Positions 1 through 9,370 of a stretch of DNA of 64,000 nt are shown one piece after another (position 1 is the first letter of the stretch; the number at the start of each line of letters is the position of its first letter). Source of the DNA: Dinoroseobacter sp013215265 (GTDB lineage Bacteria; Pseudomonadota; Alphaproteobacteria; Rhodobacterales; Rhodobacteraceae). The stretch lies in contig OY829366.1 in assembly GCA_963691755.1 (NCBI GenBank), forward strand, positions 1,674,001 to 1,738,000, read 5' to 3'. The position numbers and the translations under genes were made by a program. The notes beneath the pieces are model-generated. The model saw only the letters and a list, made by a program, of their open reading frames with translations, was not told the origin of the DNA and ran no database searches.

Positions 1-1
1 G

Positions 2-481
2 GTCGCCCGCTGGACTAGCGTCGCTGTGCCCGGAACAACCGAATTTGCAGGCTACTCGATGGCTGCCACATCGTTTTTTGCGCTGTGCTATGCACTGACA
101 CGAGGCGCACATATCCGGGTATCAATAATCCTGAACGCCAATGATTTCCTGCGCCGCTGGCTGGATGTGTTTGCGGTTTTCGGCGGCGCTGTTATTGCCA
201 CATATTTCGCGCGATATGCCGTCAAAGCGAACTTCTTTTCTGAAATGCTGAACGACCGAACGCAGGGACAGGACCAAATTCCCGAATGGGTGGTCTCGCT
301 CTTCTCTCTTGATTTCGCGGGCGTTGTCGAAGGCAACATGACATTGGTCTACACCCCTATCTGGATCCCCCAACTGGCGATGTCGATTGGTACAATCCTG
401 CTGGCTGTGGCGCTGTGGGACACGCTTTACCGGATGCTGATAACTGGTGTGAATCCGATTGCGTCGGAGGCAGTGGAATGA
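2..481 (+). CDS. TRAP transporter small permease (DctQ-like), 5' end outside window
   Basis: The frame is open to the left edge, so the N-terminus is missing; 159 residues are visible. They contain the DctQ pattern: a segment ending PGTTEFAGYSM, then a helix, then the charged GAHIRV motif and three further hydrophobic segments. DctQ is the four-helix inner-membrane subunit that partners the large DctM permease in tripartite, sodium-driven uptake of carboxylates and related solutes. The stop codon overlaps the dctM start as ATGA, so the two are translationally coupled. The periplasmic binding protein (DctP) should lie upstream, outside the window, and the substrate cannot be told from the permeases. 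Confidence 0.85.
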   Translation, partial: VARWTSVAVPGTTEFAGYSMAATSFFALCYALTRGAHIRVSIILNANDFLRRWLDVFAVFGGAVIATYFARYAVKANFFSEMLNDRTQGQDQIPEWVVSLFSLDFAGVVEGNMTLVYTPIWIPQLAMSIGTILLAVALWDTLYRMLITGVNPIASEAVE

Positions 482-1785
482 CCGAAGCTTACGCAACCGT
501 TGTTTTCCTGTTTGTACTGTTCACTCTTCTGGGATCGTCGATCTGGATCGGCCTTGCCCTGATGGGGGTAGCTTGGGTTGGTATGGAATTATTTACCGTA
601 CGGCCTGCGGGCGATGCAATGATCACAACAATCTGGACGGGAGCTTCGTCATGGACATTGACCGCTCTGCCCTTGTTTATCTGGATGGGTGAAATCCTGT
701 ACCGGACACGATTATCGCAAGACATGTTTCGCGGGCTTGCCCCTTGGATGCGTTGGTTGCCGGGTGGATTGCTGCATACCAATATCGCTGGTTGTACAAT
801 CTTTGCAGCGGTATCTGGGTCATCTGCGGCAACCCTGACAACGGTTGGCAAAATGTCGATACCGGAGCTGCGCAAACGCGGCTATCCCGAATACATGATT
901 GTGGGTACGTTGGCGGGGGCAGCGACCCTCGGCCTGATGATCCCCCCGTCTCTGACGCTCATTGTATACGGTGTCTCTATCAACGAGAGCATCATCAAGT
1001 TGTTCATGGCGGGGATCATCCCCGGCCTTGTTCTGGCGGCGTTGTTCATGTCCTACATTGTTGTCTGGCACTTTTTCCGCCCGGATCAGCGTCCAGAACC
1101 AGAGCCTGGCATCAGTTTTGGAACCATGCTGGCTGAAAGCCGTTTTCTGATCCCGGTGCTGTGTCTTGTTTTTGCGGTCATCGGGTCGATGTATTTCGGC
1201 TGGGCCACTGCGACTGAAGCCGCCGCAGTTGGCGTCTTGGGGGCATTGGTTCTGGCGGCTTTTCAGCGTTCATTGAACTTCAGTACCTTTTTTGAAAGCC
1301 TGATGGGCGCCACACGAACCTCCGCCATGATTGCATTGATCTTGATGGGGGCAGCGTTCTTATCGCTATCTATGGGCTTCACTGGATTACCACGCTCGCT
1401 GGCGGCTTATATCGATGGTCTTAACCTGTCGCCAATCACATTGATTGCGGCGCTCACGGTTTTCTACGTCATCCTAGGGATGTTCCTTGACGGGATTTCT
1501 TCAGTCGTTCTGACTATGGCCATCGTAGAGCCGATGATCCGGCAAGCTGGGATCGATCCAATTTGGTTTGGTATCTTTATCGTGGTTGTCGTTGAAATGG
1601 CACAAGTTACACCTCCCATTGGGTTTAACCTGTTCGTGCTTCAAGGAATGACCCGCCACGAGATCGGATATATTTCAAAAGTGGCATTGCCGATGGTGGC
1701 CCTAATGTTGTTGATGATCGTGCTGCTCGTGGCGTTCCCCGAACTGGCAACATGGTTGCCAGATAATATTCGCCAGACCAGATGA
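478..1785 (+). CDS. TRAP transporter large permease (DctM-like)
   Basis: This 435-residue, very hydrophobic protein has the length and layout of DctM, with about 12 membrane segments. Family signatures include the segment around residues 110-130 (GCTIFAAVSGSSAAT), the PELRKRGY loop, and a second GMFLDGISS repeat half about 340 residues in. It forms the transport channel with the small subunit. I chose the ATG at 478 because it overlaps the dctQ stop (ATGA); a longer in-frame extension to 415 lies inside dctQ and is unlikely. The racemase-like gene downstream overlaps its stop by 4 bases, so the three genes form one transcript. Confidence 0.9.
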   Translation: MTEAYATVVFLFVLFTLLGSSIWIGLALMGVAWVGMELFTVRPAGDAMITTIWTGASSWTLTALPLFIWMGEILYRTRLSQDMFRGLAPWMRWLPGGLLHTNIAGCTIFAAVSGSSAATLTTVGKMSIPELRKRGYPEYMIVGTLAGAATLGLMIPPSLTLIVYGVSINESIIKLFMAGIIPGLVLAALFMSYIVVWHFFRPDQRPEPEPGISFGTMLAESRFLIPVLCLVFAVIGSMYFGWATATEAAAVGVLGALVLAAFQRSLNFSTFFESLMGATRTSAMIALILMGAAFLSLSMGFTGLPRSLAAYIDGLNLSPITLIAALTVFYVILGMFLDGISSVVLTMAIVEPMIRQAGIDPIWFGIFIVVVVEMAQVTPPIGFNLFVLQGMTRHEIGYISKVALPMVALMLLMIVLLVAFPELATWLPDNIRQTR

Positions 1786-2441
1786 CACCAGCTGTTGCTG
1801 TTCTTCAATTGGATACCGAATTTCCAAGAATTGCAGGAGATGTAGGGTGCCGCGAAACTTATCTCGAGCAAGTCGAAATCCTCAAAATTGCAGGGGCATC
1901 TGTCAGCCAAATTGTGAGCTCTGATCCTGCCAGCATTGCGATAGCTCCGTTTGAGGAGGCGATCGGCATCGCAGTCGCAGATATCATTGTTACGTCTTGT
2001 GGGTTCTTATCCTACTGGCAATCCCATCTTGCTTCATGCACCCGCAAAATATTCATTAGTTCGGCACTCACAGCGCTGCCAGCCCTGTGTCAGACTTATG
2101 CGCCGCGTGAAATTCTCACAGTCACTTTTGATGAGAACAAACTAAACGCAGATCACTTGGGGCCCTTCCAGACCGATATGATCGGATTGCCTGAAGATAT
2201 GCATTTGCGCCAGGTCATTTCGCAAAACCTCACTGAATTGGATGTGGATTGTGCCAGCCAAGAGGTTGTCGAATTTGTCGCCTCTAAGCGGCAACCTCAT
2301 CACAAACATCTCCTTTTAGAATGTACAAATCTTCCACCATACAAGGCCATGCTTGCGGCTCGCACAGGCTTGCCAATCACGGATATCTTATCGTTAATTG
2401 AAAAAGTTAGCTCGGGCACGGTCCGTCCCGAATTCTTATAA
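1782..2441 (+). CDS. Aspartate/glutamate/hydantoin racemase-like protein
   Basis: This 219-residue soluble protein overlaps the dctM stop by four bases. The pattern fits the Asp/Glu racemase superfamily: a first half ending in TSCGFLS, with a Cys at the position of the first catalytic thiol, and a second half with LLECTNLPPY, where the Cys-Thr-Asn resembles the second catalytic Cys motif. Known members are aspartate, glutamate and hydantoin racemases and arylmalonate decarboxylases. Coupling to a TRAP permease suggests that it processes the imported acid, for example by racemising it. The assignment rests on motif pattern only, and the substrate is unknown. Confidence 0.6.
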   Translation: MTPAVAVLQLDTEFPRIAGDVGCRETYLEQVEILKIAGASVSQIVSSDPASIAIAPFEEAIGIAVADIIVTSCGFLSYWQSHLASCTRKIFISSALTALPALCQTYAPREILTVTFDENKLNADHLGPFQTDMIGLPEDMHLRQVISQNLTELDVDCASQEVVEFVASKRQPHHKHLLLECTNLPPYKAMLAARTGLPITDILSLIEKVSSGTVRPEFL

Positions 2442-2452
2442 CTCAGCTGGCC

Positions 2453-2720
2453 ATGACGACCGATTTTGCGAAAGCTTGCAGTACGAGTACTGAAGCGATC
2501 CCTGTCATCGATGTGTCGGGGCTATTTCGGGTAACGACATCCAATCGATCGCCGATGCAATCCATGCTGCAGCGGTCGATCACGGGTTCTTTTACATTTT
2601 AAACCACGGGATCGCGCCTGCTTTGATGCAATAGGCCACTAATGTTTCGTGGGCGTTGTCGGTCGTCCGCAGCCTCAAAATCAAGCTTGTGCGGTCAAAG
2701 ATGAGCAGCGCGCCTAGTTT
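2453..2720 (+). pseudogene. Relic of an isopenicillin-N-synthase-like Fe(II)/2-oxoglutarate oxygenase
   Basis: From the ATG at 2453 the frame reads a typical N-terminus for this family (EAIPVIDVSGL). It then shifts +1 near 2523 and continues with a recognisable DHGFFYILNHGIAPAL segment up to a TAG at 2632-2634. Further weak similarity (PQPQNQACAV, the usual region before the conserved Arg-Gly) lies in a third frame. No downstream His-x-Asp...His iron triad can be found, so the gene is truncated as well as frameshifted. It lies directly after the TRAP/racemase genes and may once have belonged with them. The rest of the stretch to 2997 holds nothing I recognise. Confidence 0.6.
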
Positions 2721-2997
2721 TGGCGTTGAAACAAAGGGTCTCACTTTGGGCATAATCAGTTGCCTGAGACAACTAGCGTTTCAACAGGGAAAATTTGACC
2801 GAACGCCCGCCTGAATTACGCGAACGGACCCTCTTTTAGCGCTGAAATTGTACCGAATGGTGCTAAAGCCTATGCCAAGGCATATGTTGAGAATCCTTTT
2901 TCGCTTACGACTATCTATCCTTTGGCCAGACGCCCACCACTCCAAAGTTTTATTCATGGTTAACGACTTCGTGCACCAGAAACTGGAGGGGTCTCCT

Positions 2998-4203
2998 ATG
3001 AACAAGAAGAACATTATTGTGGTCGGAGGCGACGGCTTTTGTGGTTGGCCGACAGCTCTGCATCTTTCGAACCGTGGCCATAAAATTACGATTATCGATA
3101 ACCTGTCTCGACGTGATATCGATACGCACATGGGAACAGACAGCCTGACCCCCATTTCGCCAATTCAAGACAGGTTATCAGTTTGGAAGTTCGTCAGCGG
3201 CGAAAAGATCGAGTTTGCCAACATTGATCCTGTTTTAGAGTATGAACGCCTGGCTGACCTTTTCTCTCGCGTCCGACCCGACACAATCATTCAAGTCGAC
3301 GAGCAAAGAGGGTCAACCTATTCTATAAAAGGGGCGCATGAAAAGAGACATGCCGTCGACAATAATATCTCTGCGACCCACAATCTACTGGCGGCTGTTT
3401 CTGTGCTGGGCCTCGATGCGCATATTGTTAATCTGGGGACCATGGGGGTCTACGGCTACGACGGTGATGGGATCGAATTAGCCGAAGGGTTTTTGCGTGT
3501 TCAAAAACCTTATGGTTGCAACCGGATGGTTGAGCGGGAAATTCTGTATCCGAGCAAACCTAGCAGCGCTTACCGCATGACCAAAGCAACGGATCATCTT
3601 TTGTTCCAATTTTACGCCGAGAACGACTCATTACGCATCACTGACCTGCATCAGGGGATCGTCTGGGGCACGGACACTGCAGAGACTATGCTGGATGAAC
3701 GCTTAGTCAAACGGTTAAATTGTGATGGGGCCTACGGAACAATCGTAAACCGTTCTTCAAGGCAAGCAGAAGTAGGATACCCACTCGCCGTGCCCGGTAC
3801 GGGTGGAGAGAATCGTACTTGCATCCACATTCAAGACATTGTCGAGTGTATCGCGCTAGTGGTAGAAACTCCGGTTGAGAGGACTGGAAAAGTCAGGTGT
3901 ATCAATCAGGTGACAGAGACACTCGCCGTCTCTGATCTCGCAAATTTGATTGGTGAACTTTGAAACGCGAGAGTTGTATTTATCGAAAATCCTCGAAACG
4001 AAGCCCCTGAAAACGATCTGCGTGTGTCTAGCCGCACATTTATAGATTTAGGTCTCAAGCCAATAACGCTTGCTGCGGGTTTGATGGAGGAGACTAAAGA
4101 GATCGCGCTGAAATACGCGGGGCGTTGCAAAAGAGAGAAAATCCCATGCTTGTCAACGTGGCGCAAACATCAGCGTCCAGGCGTTATAGACAGGGCCGCT
4201 TAA
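2998..4203 (+). pseudogene. sqdB: UDP-sulfoquinovose synthase (SqdB/SQD1-like), one in-frame TGA
   Basis: The ATG at 2998 follows a strong ribosome site (GGAGGGG). The protein is an extended SDR that makes UDP-sulfoquinovose from UDP-glucose and sulfite. Visible are the nucleotide loop GGDGFCGW (residues 10-17), the catalytic Thr in NLGTMGVYGY (Thr148), Tyr192-x3-Lys196, and DLHQGIVWGT. A TGA at 3961-3963 (codon 322) stops translation, but the same frame continues with clear SqdB sequence (IENPRNEAPENDL, LDLGLKPITL-like, KIPCLSTW) to a TAA at 4201, giving 401 codons, the normal length. Several usually fixed positions have drifted; for example IIQVDEQ stands where HFAEQ is expected. This suggests decay rather than recoding, though a sequencing error is possible. 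Confidence 0.8.
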
Positions 4204-4289
4204 GCTTTGTTCCGGGAAGAAACGCAAATGCTCAATCGGTCATGCGCGCTACAAAGTTCCCCAGTGCTGTGTTTGTGCGGTGACCTTTA

Positions 4290-5774
4290 ATGCGTCTAAT
4301 TGGAATTGGCTTACTCGCTTTTCTCTTGGCGGGTGTCGCGCTAAGCCTTTCTAATTCGCAATCTTTGCGTCTCACCGCGCGGCTGATGACTGAGAAAGTG
4401 CTTGGACCACGTCTCGCATTCGAGGCCAGTACTGACACTCAAGCTGAAGGTGTTGACAACAAAGCGGTTGTACGGCGTACACAAATTAGCACGCCTATTA
4501 TCCTGACCGGACTACCGGCCTACCAAAGCACTACATTCTATCTGCCGATAGATGCGAGGCCGAGTTCTGGGTACTTGCAAATTGATACGACGATGCAGAT
4601 CCTCAGCGGCGTTGAGGGCGTGCTACGGGTTTCGATCGGCAACAAGAAAAGAGCGGAATTACTTCTCCGACCGGGTGAGACGAGCCGTTCTTTTCGAGTA
4701 GCACTGACAATGGATGACCTTGCCCGAGAGCAGCTCCGAGTTTCCTTCAGCCTGCAAGGCGATGGCCAACACTATCAGTGCGATCAGGAAGCAGGGCTTG
4801 AAGCGATTGTGGAAATTGAGACCAGCAGCGCCGTTCATCTGACATTGGAAAGCGGGCTTAGCTCCTTGCGGGATCGCGTGATGGTAAATGGCCGAACCGT
4901 TCAGCTTGCACTTCCATCGGATAACCAATCTGCAGTTTTGTTTGCTGCGCACAAGCTAGCTGCGTCTGGTCTTGATTTTGCCTTCTCAGGTGATGGCGTT
5001 GACCCAACCACAGCCGCTTACTTGGCAGATGAACTTAAACCAATCATCGAAACGCCTAGCTTTGCATGGTCGGAAGCTACCAGGCCCGACTCAGATCTTT
5101 ATGAGATGAGACGCTTCAGAGATGATCAAACTTGGCGGATTGTTTATGACTTCACGGGAGCAGCAAGTCGAATACTTCCGGCCCAGTTCGACCTTGAAAT
5201 GGTTCTTGGGCGTCAGGAGGACGATGCACCTTGGTTGGTCTCAGTCGCGTTGAATGGAAAACTGGTTGTGCAAGTGCAGGCGTGGAGCGGTGCGTTCTTT
5301 CAGTCAATCGCCCTGCCAGCAGGATTTCATCGGCGTGTTAACGCGCTCGAGATCACAGCCACAACATTTCAGAATTCTACGGATGAGTGCACACAATCTC
5401 CAAAAGTTGTTGCAGAGATCCGGCCATCATCAACGTTTCGGAGCGGAAATGCGGTGATTGATGATCCGTTTCTAAATGTGATCGATGCGCTTTCTGATGG
5501 GTGGGCTTTGTCCGCAGAAGGGTTGTCTGCACCGGAGGCGCATGTTGCCGCTGATCTCATCGCACATTTGCCATTGCCTGTTGACGGAACGACCCCGGTT
5601 TATGTGCAGCCACGTGGCGCTTCTTTGGCGGCATGGCAGCCTTCGAAGGGCGAAGTCTGGGTTGTGTCTTACGACGACGAGCATGAGATCTTCGCAAAGG
5701 ACCTCTTGGAGTATGGATCAAGATTTGCACGAGACGTCTTACTTATTGTCGATTTGCGCGATCAATCGTGGTGA
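4290..5774 (+). CDS. BcsB-like periplasmic polysaccharide-synthase partner
   Basis: This 494-residue protein has an N-terminal hydrophobic stretch (residues 1-22) that looks like a signal peptide or anchor. The rest is beta-rich and resembles the cellulose synthase regulatory subunit BcsB: YLPIDARPSSGYLQID, then a jelly-roll ending in a Cys-containing segment (QHYQCDQEAGL), an LALPSDNQSA segment and a second similar repeat. It is shorter than BcsB (about 750) and lacks the usual C-terminal membrane helix. It ends GTGA-overlapped with a family 2 glycosyltransferase, the arrangement seen for synthase/BcsB pairs. I infer that it guides a nascent glycan through the periplasm. The family call is moderate. 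Confidence 0.5.
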   Translation: MRLIGIGLLAFLLAGVALSLSNSQSLRLTARLMTEKVLGPRLAFEASTDTQAEGVDNKAVVRRTQISTPIILTGLPAYQSTTFYLPIDARPSSGYLQIDTTMQILSGVEGVLRVSIGNKKRAELLLRPGETSRSFRVALTMDDLAREQLRVSFSLQGDGQHYQCDQEAGLEAIVEIETSSAVHLTLESGLSSLRDRVMVNGRTVQLALPSDNQSAVLFAAHKLAASGLDFAFSGDGVDPTTAAYLADELKPIIETPSFAWSEATRPDSDLYEMRRFRDDQTWRIVYDFTGAASRILPAQFDLEMVLGRQEDDAPWLVSVALNGKLVVQVQAWSGAFFQSIALPAGFHRRVNALEITATTFQNSTDECTQSPKVVAEIRPSSTFRSGNAVIDDPFLNVIDALSDGWALSAEGLSAPEAHVAADLIAHLPLPVDGTTPVYVQPRGASLAAWQPSKGEVWVVSYDDEHEIFAKDLLEYGSRFARDVLLIVDLRDQSW

Positions 5775-7612
5775 ATACTGCAGCGCACAGAGATGGTCGC
5801 GATCAAATATTATTTGCTTCGACTGACAGCGCACCCAAAAAATTCGCTGGTTTAATTTCAGTGTGGCGTGCGCCTACAACCATTGCTGTGTTCACAATCA
5901 CAGCGACCGTTCTGTTAATTTTGGTGAACTCCGATGTTGGAAGGCAATTCTTTCCAAACCGCGATCTAGTGTTCTCACCTTATGATGGCAATCATGCAAT
6001 CGCGATCCGCATCTTCCTTGTTTCTTTTTACTTTGCCTTTGCTCTCTTCAGTTCTGGGAGCATGCTTGGTCGTATCGGCTTTGCCACGGATCTTGTCGTC
6101 AGCTATCTGGTAATTTGCGCATTACTCGATCTTGCCAACATCATTTTTCATACCTTGTTGGGTGTTTCCTACGCGTTGCATTTCAGCGCCATTACATCGG
6201 GCTTGATCGGATTCGCGCTTTTTTCCTTCAAACTCCTTCAACGCGGTTTCATGCCTGCACGCATCCGTGTGGAACACCGTCCTTTAAAAACAACCCGTGC
6301 CACAATCCGGTTGTTCATCATCGTTTCTACGAGTGCCGTTACTGCCTTTTGGGTGAGCAGTATGGATTTCGAACTGGTCTATCTAATGAGGTCTTGGACC
6401 TTGCTCGGCGGGATCGGTCCGGGAGTGTTCCTTTTCCTGCCGGTTCTCTTCGGACAACTCTATGCTTTATCGATTTGGGATTTTCTGAAGAGCCGAACGC
6501 GAGCCTTTAACCCTGCGATCTCAGTTCTCGTGCCCGCATATAATGAGCAGTACATCATCGCTGATACGATCTTGGCGATAGATGAGGCAGCCGCGCACTA
6601 TGGCGCGGATGTTCATATTCTCATCATGGATAACAACTCATCGGACGCTACCGAAGAGACCGCTCGGTTAGCGCTTGAAGCTTGTACAGCCGCTCAAGGA
6701 CGGATCATTAACGTTCCGAGGCCAGGAAAAGCAAATGCGCTGAATGCCGGGCTCGACGCGGTAGAAACTGAATTCTTTGTACGAGTTGACGCTGATACAT
6801 TGATTGGTCGCGATAACCTGACGCGAGCAATGCGCTACTTCGCAGACCCCCAGGTTGGTATTGTTGGAGGCGTACCTGTCCCTCCTGGAGGCGCACTTTT
6901 TGATCGCGCGCGTCTGCTCGAGGTCCTTGTCAAACATGGTTTCTACTCTGTTGCACTGGGGGCCATAAGTGGGGTGGTTGGAATTCCTGGTATGTTTGTT
7001 GTCATGCGTACGGAACACCCTCGATATCTGGGTGGTTTCGTTGAAGGTATGAACGGTGAGGATACCGATCTATCGCTTCGTATTGGAGAGCTAGGATACC
7101 ATTCGGTCGTAGACCCAAAACTTCTCTATACGTCTGAGGTCCCAGCAACCTATGGTCACATGCGCGAACAACGCATGCGCTGGTTTCGTTCTGTTTTTCA
7201 TGTGTCCTCGAGATGCCGAGACCTGATTTATTCCAAGAATTGGTCTCTACGCGGTAAGGTTATTCTGCCATATATGCTCGTTAATTCCGCACGCCGCGCA
7301 ATGCTCGTTCCATTGATCATCTTCGGCAGTTTGGAATGCGTGTTTTCGTTCAATGAACTCAGTCCAATCGTATAGCAATCGGTGGTCGCCGTGACTACTG
7401 GCACCCCATCTATGGTGACTGTAGCAGCTACCTTAATGAACGGAGTTCCTCGGGCTTTGGTTGCGGTACCTGACTACCTACTATTTCGGGTACTACGAGC
7501 GTACTTCACGCTGGAATCATTGCTTAGCATTTTTGTGGATACGCGTGCTGAAGACCTCGAAGAGGCAACAATACGTGATCTCCAGAGGTCTGGCTCAATT
7601 CGGGTCGCCTAG
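5771..7612 (+). pseudogene. Membrane family 2 glycosyltransferase, one in-frame TAG
   Basis: Translation can start at the GTG at 5771 (overlapping the upstream stop) or at 5768. About four N-terminal membrane helices precede a GT2 domain with VLVPAYNEQYII, the DxD region VRVDADT, the acceptor motif GEDTDLSLR and the QQRMRW-like signature (REQRMRWFR). This is a processive synthase architecture. A TAG at 7373-7375 (codon 535) interrupts the frame inside the C-terminal membrane region. The same frame then continues with a coherent end (PDYLLFRVLRAYFTLE) to a TAG at 7610-7612. The truncated product keeps the catalytic domain but loses the last membrane segment(s). With sqdB and the BcsB-like gene it outlines a glycan-export locus. 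Confidence 0.7.
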
Positions 7613-7624
7613 GCCAGGGCCAGG

Positions 7625-9049
7625 TTATTTTTGCCTAGCCATTTCTTCGATTGGCGGTTTTGCGTCTGCAGGCAGCGGGCTGACATACCCGCTGGGTCCA
7701 ACCCGCTTTTCTAGATCACGCTTGGCGCGGGCGCGGAGGTCTGCATCGAGAATTATGTCGACTCCCGTTGCCGCCATGACTTGTGCGGCGTGTGACATAC
7801 CCTTGATTGCGGGTCCGCTCTTGCCCTGAGCGACCATCTGCCAAGAATGAAACGGCGTACCAATCGCATAGTTTGCGCCCCACATTTGGACAGTGGGTAC
7901 AACCCAACTGACATCGCCAACGTCAGTAGAGCCTGAAAGGTCGACGACCGTTGCTGAAGGGGGAACGATAAAATCGGCGAGTGGTTTGCGCTGCGTTTCA
8001 CGCATCCCCGCCATAGCGTATGCGGCCAAAATATCTTCTTCACTTAACGTCGCCTGCATGCGCGAGGCATAGGTTCGGTCTTCTTGGTCGAATTGGGGTG
8101 GGCCCAGCAAGTCCAAGTTGCGTTGCATCGCATCGCAAAGTGGCCCGTTGGGCATAAGTTCAGACGCGACGGAAACGATCTGGCATTGCATGTTTGTTTC
8201 AGTCATCAAAGCGGCTCCCTCAGCGACTTGTTTGACGCGTTCTATCAGCGCCACCATTGCGCGGGTTTGCGGTTCGCGAACCACATATCTCACCTTTGCC
8301 GTGGCCTGTACGACGTTGGGGCTTATCCCGCCGGCATCGAGGTAGGCATAGTGAATTCTGGCCTGATCGGACATGTGCTCTCGAAGGTAATTGACGCCCA
8401 CATTCATCAACTCCACGGCGTCAAGCGCTGATCGACCGAGATGTGGAGAGGCTGCAGCATGGCTGGCTTTCCCGCCGAAAGTAAAATCAACCCGTGCCGC
8501 TGCCAGGGAGCTAGATCGCATCGTGTTGGCGATTGCCGCTGGATGCCAAGTGATCGCCACATCCACGTCGTCGAATACGCCAGCCTTGACCATGAAGGTT
8601 TTGGCGCTGCCCCCTTCTTCTGCAGGGCAGCCAACATAGCGTACACGTGCTTTTGTTCCCGTCTCTGCAAGCCAGTCTCGCACTGCGGTAGCTGCCAACA
8701 TCGCTGCAGAGCCAAGCAAGTTGTGACCACAGCCGTGACCGTTGGCGCCGTCTTCGATCGGACTTTGTCTGTCGAGATCAGCTTCCTGGCTGAGAGCAGC
8801 CAACGCGTCGTATTCACCCAAAAAGGCAACAACTGGCCCATCGTCTCCCCATTCGCCGACAACTGCGGTTGGGATGTCTGCGACATTGCGTTTGATGCGG
8901 AAACCGTGATGCTGAAGCTCGTCGATGTGCAGAGCGACGGACGCGTGCTCTGCGTAGCATGTCTCCGGGCTCGCCCAAACCGCATCAGATAGAGCGTGAA
9001 ATCGTGGAAGTAGCCTGTCTACATGTGGCCAGACCGGATGTTGGTTCAT
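7625..9049 (-). CDS. M20 family amidohydrolase (AbgB/p-aminobenzoyl-glutamate hydrolase type)
   Basis: This 474-residue protein is a metallo-amidohydrolase of the M20D group. The metal-binding motif HGCGHN is at residues 105-110, with CPAEEGGSAK further on (Glu-Glu pair), HASHAAASPHLGRSAL-type dimerisation motifs and a late FHSW histidine. Length and the long insertion between the metal and dimerisation domains match AbgB-like enzymes rather than the 390-residue hippuricases. These hydrolyse amide bonds of acyl- or aryl-amino acids and peptides in the cytoplasm. It is convergent with the glycosyltransferase pseudogene, whose end lies 12 bases away. The substrate is unknown. Confidence 0.85.
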   Translation of the reverse strand: MNQHPVWPHVDRLLPRFHALSDAVWASPETCYAEHASVALHIDELQHHGFRIKRNVADIPTAVVGEWGDDGPVVAFLGEYDALAALSQEADLDRQSPIEDGANGHGCGHNLLGSAAMLAATAVRDWLAETGTKARVRYVGCPAEEGGSAKTFMVKAGVFDDVDVAITWHPAAIANTMRSSSLAAARVDFTFGGKASHAAASPHLGRSALDAVELMNVGVNYLREHMSDQARIHYAYLDAGGISPNVVQATAKVRYVVREPQTRAMVALIERVKQVAEGAALMTETNMQCQIVSVASELMPNGPLCDAMQRNLDLLGPPQFDQEDRTYASRMQATLSEEDILAAYAMAGMRETQRKPLADFIVPPSATVVDLSGSTDVGDVSWVVPTVQMWGANYAIGTPFHSWQMVAQGKSGPAIKGMSHAAQVMAATGVDIILDADLRARAKRDLEKRVGPSGYVSPLPADAKPPIEEMARQK

Positions 9050-9370
9050 ATTCCACTCTCATATCAAAACAAGGTTCTGTTTTAGCGTATAGAGCCAATA
9101 TTTTTGTGTCGAGCAGCGTTTGATGTCTAAGCCTCAGCGAGAGAAGCTATCTCATCGCATAGTGCAAAGCGAACTTAGTGGTCTGATAGATCACATGCGC
9201 AACTCGATCCGAAGGGGTTCTAACCTGCAAACCTCATGGAGATCCGCCCGCTTTACAGTCGCTTTGCTCAAGAACAACGATAATGGGCTCTGGAACCGTT
9301 TGCTTGCTCTTGCCCAAACCTAATTCAAAAAGCTCTCGACAGTAGACTGGGCAAGCCTCACACTCGAAGA
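9050..9370. other. Intergenic stretch, no supported gene
   Basis: This 321-base gap separates the divergent M20 hydrolase and amine oxidase genes, so it should hold both promoters. A 67-codon open frame (9120-9323, +) resembles nothing I know. I see no clear operator, hairpin or repeat. Confidence 0.5.

Noticed and set aside
9120..9323. 67-codon open frame between the M20 hydrolase and amine oxidase genes
   Set aside because: No ribosome site, no family resemblance, and it lies in a divergent promoter region.
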